The notes beneath the pieces were generated by a model that was not told the DNA's origin, searched no databases, and was given only the letters and a program-made list of their open reading frames with translations. A program made the position numbers and the translations under genes. Below are positions 33,396-37,842 of a stretch of DNA of 37,842 bases, in pieces (the first letter of the stretch is position 1; each line of letters begins with the position of its first letter). This DNA is from Bacillota bacterium (GTDB lineage: Bacteria; Bacillota; Clostridia; Acetivibrionales; DTU013), in the NCBI GenBank assembly GCA_023411645.1, contig JAEYON010000029.1:1-37842 (forward strand). The letters are read 5' to 3'.

Positions 33396-34343
33396 TCACA
33401 CTTTAAATTCAGATAGTATTTTCCTGCATACCGAGCAAGAAGAATAACAATCACTTGTGTCAATGACTTTTCCATGCTGTTTTGCAAATAACATAAGTGC
33501 ATTAACACCCCCATCCATCAAAGTATTCATCATGTCATTACTGAATGGATCGTAGTTATCAACTATATTGTCAATATCGCTTTCGTATATATTCCCTATT
33601 TTAAATTCGCGGATTGCTACATCGCCATTTGGTTCTATTGACAAGGATTGTATGTTGTCGAGTCGGTCTGTATACGGTGTTTCTCCGCACTTGGCAGACA
33701 AATTAATACTTTCGGGTAATTCAAAAAATTCTCTCAAATACTTAATTGCATTACCGGCAGGGAAGACATCATTGCCGCTTGTTATTGGTATCTCTAAATC
33801 AGAAAAAGACTTTAGAATATCCCATGTTGTCTCATTATAACCATTTTGATGCGATGAATTGATTACCCAGGCAGGTTGTAAGTAAACATTTTGAAATTCA
33901 CACCTAATGAGCTCTTCCACAAATAGTCGAACATTTGCCAACGGAATCCGTTCTTGATGAAAAGCATCAACAGATACCAAAATTTCATTTATACCCGACT
34001 GACATATTTTTTTTGCTATCTCCCGAATTTCATGAGGATTTTTCGAGAAATAGCCATTCGTTATCAGTTGCCGCTTTTCAATGCCGCATTGTTTGGCTAT
34101 TCTGTGAATTGAACATGTTGTTTCGGCATAAAGTAACGGTTCCCCGCCAAACGTCATTAATGACTCAACCGGAAACCTCGCAGACAGTTTTTTTATCGCA
34201 TCAATTGCTTTCTTCAAATTAACGCATTTATCATTGTTCTCGTTCAACCTTGGGCCAACAGAACAATGCTTACATTTGCCGGTACATTGTAAAGTAACGA
34301 GAAGTTCTATTCTATTAATATTCATATAAGGATTTATTTTCAT
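33396..34343 (-). CDS. Radical SAM protein
   Basis: This 315-residue protein has the CxxxCxxC cluster-binding motif at Cys20, Cys24 and Cys27 (LQCTGKCKHC), followed by MTFGGEPLLYAETT, the GGEP strand that binds S-adenosylmethionine, and EILVSVDAFHQERIPLANVR. The C-terminal part has four more cysteines (DCYSSCSVCRK near residues 300-310), which may bind an auxiliary cluster as in SPASM-like enzymes. No peptide substrate gene or maturation partner is obvious nearby. AGAGG lies 8 bases before the ATG. The product is unknown. Confidence 0.85.
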   Translation of the reverse strand: MKINPYMNINRIELLVTLQCTGKCKHCSVGPRLNENNDKCVNLKKAIDAIKKLSARFPVESLMTFGGEPLLYAETTCSIHRIAKQCGIEKRQLITNGYFSKNPHEIREIAKKICQSGINEILVSVDAFHQERIPLANVRLFVEELIRCEFQNVYLQPAWVINSSHQNGYNETTWDILKSFSDLEIPITSGNDVFPAGNAIKYLREFFELPESINLSAKCGETPYTDRLDNIQSLSIEPNGDVAIREFKIGNIYESDIDNIVDNYDPFSNDMMNTLMDGGVNALMLFAKQHGKVIDTSDCYSSCSVCRKILSEFKV

Positions 34344-34446
34344 ACCTAGCTACCTCTTTCCCCGGCGGTGCTCCGTCACCCGGGATGCATGGGCGAGCAG
34401 CTACACGTCTCTTAATAATTGCGAATTACCGCTCCTCGAATTAAGC
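34344..34446. other. GC-rich junction island between the radical SAM and HAD genes
   Basis: The spacer carries CCCGGCGGTGCTCCGTCACC and CCCGGGATGCATGGGCGAG, unlike the AT-rich genes on both sides, and a CTTAA/TTAAG inverted pair at its left end. It may be a diverged relative of the type 2 repeat but does not align well enough to assign. Confidence 0.4.
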
Positions 34447-35208
34447 TTATAATATATGTTCTTCTAACCATTTTGCAACGCCGTCATTGTCATTAATGTC
34501 ACAGATGTATTTGGCAACCGACTTAACTTCTTCGATAGCATTCTCTACCGCAACGCCAACACCGCAATTCTTTATCATTTCTAAATCATTTTTATCGTCA
34601 CCGAAAGCCACAACCATGTCTGTATTAATATTATAATATTCGGCGACAGCCTTAACCGCATTCCACTTTACGGCGTTACGATTAGCGAATCTATATAAAT
34701 TTTCGCCAGTATAACGCAACATGTCGAGCATTGGGTAATTTGAAGCTATACGTTCTACAATGTGGGGATTAGTGGTGACTAATGATATTTTTAAGTAGCT
34801 TATATTATTATTAAGCGAGAAATCAACATATTTATAATGGGATGAATCTGTATCTGACGAATCTATTCTATTGGTGTAAGCAACGGATTCATTTATTGCG
34901 TGAACATATGAAATCTCAGGCTCCTGCAAGCATTTATTTATTAAATGAGAAGAAATATCAGCGGGAATATCAAAACGAGAAATTATTTCTTCCCCTGCAA
35001 ATGAAACCGCCCCCCCATATCCAATAAATACATCAGGAGTAAACTTGTCAAGAAATCTTGATGAGGCTTGTGTTGACCTCGCTGTTGCAAAAGCAATCTT
35101 AATTCCTTTATCTTGGTATTTAATAAGTGTGGAAATAGTATATTCAGAAATAGATTTATCACCTCGCAGAAGTGTATTATCTAAATCCGTTATTATCATC
35201 TTTATCAT
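34447..35208 (-). CDS. Cof-type HAD-IIB phosphatase
   Basis: This 253-residue protein has all four HAD motifs: IITDLDNTLL (nucleophile Asp8 and acid Asp10), FATAR (motif II near residue 40), the Lys in NAVKWNAVKAVAEYY (motif III near 185), and VAFGDDKNDLEM (motif IV near 204). The size and C2B cap fit the Cof subfamily, which dephosphorylates sugar phosphates and nucleotides such as FMN precursors. GTGAGG is just upstream of the start. It is separated from its neighbours by GC-rich islands on both sides. Confidence 0.9.
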   Translation of the reverse strand: MIKMIITDLDNTLLRGDKSISEYTISTLIKYQDKGIKIAFATARSTQASSRFLDKFTPDVFIGYGGAVSFAGEEIISRFDIPADISSHLINKCLQEPEISYVHAINESVAYTNRIDSSDTDSSHYKYVDFSLNNNISYLKISLVTTNPHIVERIASNYPMLDMLRYTGENLYRFANRNAVKWNAVKAVAEYYNINTDMVVAFGDDKNDLEMIKNCGVGVAVENAIEEVKSVAKYICDINDNDGVAKWLEEHIL

Positions 35209-35270
35209 TATTTACCTCACAGTGTATAAATAATTTATTGTGCACACTTTCATACAAATACCCCAGGCAT

Positions 35271-35335
35271 CCTTGTGCCGACTGCTTTGTTATATGAAGT
35301 ATGGTCCATACTCCGGCCGCACGGCAGAGTCAAGG
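35271..35335. repeat. Type 1 intergenic repeat, near-complete copy A
   Basis: A 65-base element bounded by CCTTG and CAAGG (inverted ends). It contains GACTGCTTTGTTATA near its left end and a CTCCGGCCG/CGGCAGAG partial hairpin on the right. It matches copy B at 36942-37005 at about 53 of 65 positions. Confidence 0.8.
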
Positions 35336-35408
35336 CCGGATTCCCTTCAACTCTTTAACTTTCTTTGACACGTCTAAACATAGTGCAGTAGTTTTGACTT
35401 GAAAATAC

Positions 35409-36155
35409 TTATAATATAGAGTTGCGCAATATGTCAAGTCGTTCCTTCATACAATAAGGAACCACCAAATTCGTAACTTCCTCGGCGGTAAGACCTAAAT
35501 TGCACTGACCCGGATAGTGACAGTCGCGGTAAACATCACATGAATGATACTCTCCGCATTCCACACAATTAGCATATCCTTTTTCCGTAGGGCAAGTAAA
35601 GTATGGGCAATCTTTCCTTTTTGATTCACAGCCTGGACAGACGGATTTATTATGAACATTCCGTTCTACACTTACGTTTGGAACACAGTTGTGATAACAC
35701 AGCCAATTCATATAGTCGAACTTCTCGCTTCCTGAGAAGTCGTTTTCGTTGTACTTTTTATTTCCAAGACACATATCGCACCGATAACCGCATGGGAATT
35801 CATTTAGGTCACTCAGGTTAACTGTGAGCTGCTCAAATGGACGAAACCGACCAGAAGGCACAGTTTTCTTTAATGCCTCGAACATAGTTTCCAACAAGGT
35901 TTCGTCATCGATTTGGAATTCTTTATCCGCGATATGTACATAGAAAACGCCGTCGTCAAGCGTGATAGCGGCCAACTGTTCGCCGTCTGCGTTGAAAATA
36001 AGCGACGATTTCCCATCCCAAATTTCATCCGCCATATAAAAAAAACGGATATGTCCAATTGTTTTAGAAAAGGCAGTAAATGAGCCTTTTAACAGTGGTT
36101 CCAATTCTTTCGGCGATGTTAAAATTCTTCCGTCATCTGCGTATTGATGATACAT
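35409..36155 (-). CDS. DUF3788-DUF3795 two-domain protein
   Basis: Residues 1-120 resemble DUF3788 (LLKGSFTAFSKTIGHIRFFY, then LIFNADGEQLAAITLDDGVF). Residues 125-248 resemble DUF3795, a Cys-rich domain with at least 16 cysteines (CGYRCDMC, CPGCESKRKDCPYFTC, NCVECGEYHSCDVYRDC), which could hold several zinc ions or an iron-sulfur cluster. Both domains normally occur alone, so this is a fusion. GGGGG lies 9 bases before the ATG. Function is unknown. Confidence 0.75.
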   Translation of the reverse strand: MYHQYADDGRILTSPKELEPLLKGSFTAFSKTIGHIRFFYMADEIWDGKSSLIFNADGEQLAAITLDDGVFYVHIADKEFQIDDETLLETMFEALKKTVPSGRFRPFEQLTVNLSDLNEFPCGYRCDMCLGNKKYNENDFSGSEKFDYMNWLCYHNCVPNVSVERNVHNKSVCPGCESKRKDCPYFTCPTEKGYANCVECGEYHSCDVYRDCHYPGQCNLGLTAEEVTNLVVPYCMKERLDILRNSIL

Positions 36156-36192
36156 TTATTAATCCCCCTTCTCTTGAATGCCTATATATAAA

Positions 36193-36276
36193 TTACAAGT
36201 CCCTTTTATACCTAATCTCATTTATAATAGTACCAAAGTCCAATTCTTTCTTTGTTCCGTCATACCTTACAATCAT
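36193..36276 (-). pseudogene. Short ORF, probable gene remnant
   Basis: A 27-codon frame starts 3 bases after the GNAT stop (ELDFGTIINEIRYKRDL at its end). It looks like the opening of a small soluble protein, cut short by a TAA. It has no recognisable family. Confidence 0.3.
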
Positions 36277-36279
36277 TCT

Positions 36280-36855
36280 TCAATCTCTCAAATAATCCTT
36301 CAACAAAGCTAAAACCTTATCAACATCATTGTTCTCGTAACCCGCCAACCCCTTTTCATCAGTGATCTTAAAACCTACTTTCCGGTATATATTGATAGCT
36401 CTATAGCTCCATGTCTGGGTATGTAAGTATGCATCCCGATCACCTTCTATTTCCAGAAGCTTTCTCATTCCCTCATATAAAAGTGCCTTTCCCAAACCCA
36501 ATCCCTGATACTCGGGTTTTACAGCAACCCAATGCAACCAGGGATCTCTTCGCACACCTGTGTAGCACCACCAAATAGAAAGAGTGGCAATCTTCTTCCC
36601 ATCCCGATTCTCTATAAAGATGCATCTTCTTTCTAGCTCACCTTTATGGGACATATAATCTCTCTGAAAATAAACTAATGCATCAACTGCTCGATCAAAC
36701 TCACCAACCGAAGTTTCAATTTCTGCCCACTCTTTTTCATCTCCCTGTTGAAACAGAACAAACCTATAGCCTTCTGGCAGCATAAACTCTGCAAGAGTAC
36801 TGCCTTTTTCCCTTTTCATCAAGATATCATGGTATTCAATCGATTTGTCAAGCAT
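36280..36855 (-). CDS. GNAT N-acetyltransferase
   Basis: This 191-residue protein has LPEGYRFVLFQQGDEKEWAE near residue 26, ATLSIWWCYTGVRRDPWLHW, then the acetyl-CoA loop VAVKPEYQGLGLGKALLYEG (near 118-137) and WSYRAINIYRKVGFKITDEK. I place the start at 36855 (AGGAAGAAG upstream). The longer frame to 36918 only adds codons from the junction island. The substrate is unknown. Confidence 0.88.
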   Translation of the reverse strand: MLDKSIEYHDILMKREKGSTLAEFMLPEGYRFVLFQQGDEKEWAEIETSVGEFDRAVDALVYFQRDYMSHKGELERRCIFIENRDGKKIATLSIWWCYTGVRRDPWLHWVAVKPEYQGLGLGKALLYEGMRKLLEIEGDRDAYLHTQTWSYRAINIYRKVGFKITDEKGLAGYENNDVDKVLALLKDYLRD

Positions 36856-36941
36856 ATTACACTTCTTCTTCCTATCATAATCGAATTGAGCTAATCCGCT
36901 CGACGTGCTGGAGCTCACTCAGGGACTCAGACCTTGCACGC

Positions 36942-37005
36942 CCTTGCGCGACTGCTTTGTTATAAAAAGTACATTCCGTCCTCCGGTCGCACGGCGGAGT
37001 CAAGG
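36942..37005. repeat. Type 1 intergenic repeat, near-complete copy B
   Basis: A 64-base element bounded by CCTTG and CAAGG that shares GACTGCTTTGTTATA and GCACGG-GGAGTCAAGG with copy A at 35271. A further GC-rich stretch (36901-36941, with a GGAGCTC palindrome) adjoins it on the side of the GNAT gene. Confidence 0.8.
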
Positions 37006-37015
37006 ATGTGTCATT

Positions 37016-37681
37016 TTATTCAATAACCTTTTTCCGGCAAATAGTAATAAAAGCATGGATGTAATGTATTCCCCCGCTATTATCAATGTAGCTATAACGA
37101 TATGGGCTTATCTTTACTTCTCCAAGTTCATTATATAATCTTATCAACTCATTTTCATCAGTATAATGATGTGGTATCGCTTCTTCGCCAGGCATATTAT
37201 CAATAAATGTGTCCTTTTCAATCTCTATTCCCTTACCATAATATTCGTCCTGTTTGGAAACATAATCCACAAATATAAACCCAGCTGGCTTAGTTACACG
37301 AACCATTTCATTTTTATGTGCGACCATGTCCTCCAATAATCCATGCCCCGATGTCCATACACAAATAACTGCATCAAATGTATTATCATCAAATGGAATC
37401 TTTCTCATATCATGACAAAGAGCCTTTATGTTCAAACCTTTTTCTAAAGCTTTCTCCCGTGTAATATCAACTCCATGTTCTGAAATATCTGTCGCTGTAA
37501 CCTCAAAGCCGGAATTAGCAAGAAATATACTGTGGCGTCCTGTACCACAACCTAAGTCAAGTACACTCCTAACATTTTCGCTTTTAAATAGTTCAGCAGC
37601 GCTTACAACTGTCGGTAGTATATCTGCTTGAACCTCACCTGATTTTGAATATATACTATCCCAAACATATTCCCACTTCAT
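37016..37681 (-). CDS. Class I SAM-dependent methyltransferase
   Basis: This 221-residue protein has motif I VLDLGCGTGRHSIFLA (near residues 39-54), the acidic end of strand 2 in VTATDISEHGV, CHDMRKIPFDDNTFDAVICV as motif II/III, and VRVTKPAGFIFVDYVSK as the post-motif region. These fit the Methyltransf_11/25 group. The methyl acceptor is not predictable. The start at 37681 (GAGG 8 bases upstream) is preferred; the longer frame to 37753 only reads through the type 2 repeat. The final 90 bases of the window (37754-37842) hold nothing I can support. Confidence 0.87.
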   Translation of the reverse strand: MKWEYVWDSIYSKSGEVQADILPTVVSAAELFKSENVRSVLDLGCGTGRHSIFLANSGFEVTATDISEHGVDITREKALEKGLNIKALCHDMRKIPFDDNTFDAVICVWTSGHGLLEDMVAHKNEMVRVTKPAGFIFVDYVSKQDEYYGKGIEIEKDTFIDNMPGEEAIPHHYTDENELIRLYNELGEVKISPYRYSYIDNSGGIHYIHAFITICRKKVIE

Positions 37682-37707
37682 GATCTTAACCTCGTTAAAT
37701 GTATTTA

Positions 37708-37746
37708 TATTCGCCCGACGGCCGGAGGCCCGGGGTGTCGTTCGAG
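37708..37746. repeat. Type 2 intergenic repeat, longest copy
   Basis: This GC-rich element lies in the 5' leader of the methyltransferase gene. It shares 20 identical bases with 30901-30920 and aligns end to end with 33186-33221. A frame runs through it in continuity with the methyltransferase, but without a ribosome binding site. Confidence 0.75.
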
Positions 37747-37842
37747 GGGGCACATTACATATAAAGGTACAGTTTTATTTTTATTAAAGAATATCCAAAA
37801 TACGAAGAGAATCTATGCTCATAACTATTACAAACCCCTACA

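Noticed and set aside
36855..36918. Longer N-terminus for the GNAT at 36.3 kb
   Set aside because: The extra 21 codons are encoded by the junction island and lack a ribosome binding site; AGGAAGAAG supports the ATG at 36855.
35271..37005. Interpretation of the type 1 repeats as integron attC sites
   Set aside because: TATAACAAAGCAG resembles an R'' half, but no matching complementary R' half was found at a suitable distance and no integrase is present. The idea is kept only as a hypothesis.

Overview
The window looks like chromosomal DNA of a low-to-mid-GC Gram-positive bacterium, most likely a member of the Clostridia. The grounds are an AddAB recombination nuclease instead of RecBCD, a T-box leader, strong GGAGG-type ribosome binding sites, lipoprotein signal peptides, and families common in Clostridia (DUF1836, DUF3788/DUF3795, DUF89). 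The species cannot be named from sequence alone. No rRNA, tRNA, CRISPR array, transposase or integrase was seen.

Positions 1-19.5 kb are a fairly ordinary, moderately GC-rich housekeeping block. It holds a partial GNAT and a DUF1836 regulator, an SGNH hydrolase, a polysaccharide-deacetylase lipoprotein, an HD-domain hydrolase, and the addB-addA operon, whose AddA carries repeat-rich insertions. Next come a second SGNH hydrolase, a NYN/OST-HTH protein, a dCMP deaminase and a GH20 hexosaminidase. The block ends with a three-gene ABC importer of the TrpXYZ type. The importer sits behind a well-formed T-box riboswitch whose specifier reads UUC (Phe) and whose antiterminator bulge is UGGU (discriminator A). 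This points to control by uncharged tRNA-Phe rather than tRNA-Trp.

From about 19.9 kb to the end the character changes. The DNA is AT-rich, every gene is on the minus strand, and most are short stand-alone genes with their own Shine-Dalgarno sequence. They include at least five apparently intact GNAT acetyltransferases, a DinB-like protein, a YdeI/OmdA-like protein, two histidine phosphatases (one fused to a large Cys-containing domain), a HAD phosphatase, a radical SAM protein, a methyltransferase, a DUF3788-DUF3795 protein, two lipoproteins and two probable alpha/alpha-toroid proteins. Between them lie many gene fragments: beheaded or tailless GNATs, a DUF89 N-terminus, a lipoprotein N-terminus, an AAC(6')-like N-terminus and chimeric ORFs.

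The joints between these genes often carry short GC-rich islands. Two families recur: type 1 (about 65 bp, two near-complete and three partial copies) and type 2 (about 36 bp, three copies). Several ORFs end inside these islands. The layout resembles a cassette-like acquisition zone, but no recombinase is present and the islands do not fold convincingly as integron attC sites. One GNAT in this zone is preceded by a promoter, a 25-codon upstream ORF and mutually exclusive hairpins, a layout expected for ribosome-mediated attenuation.
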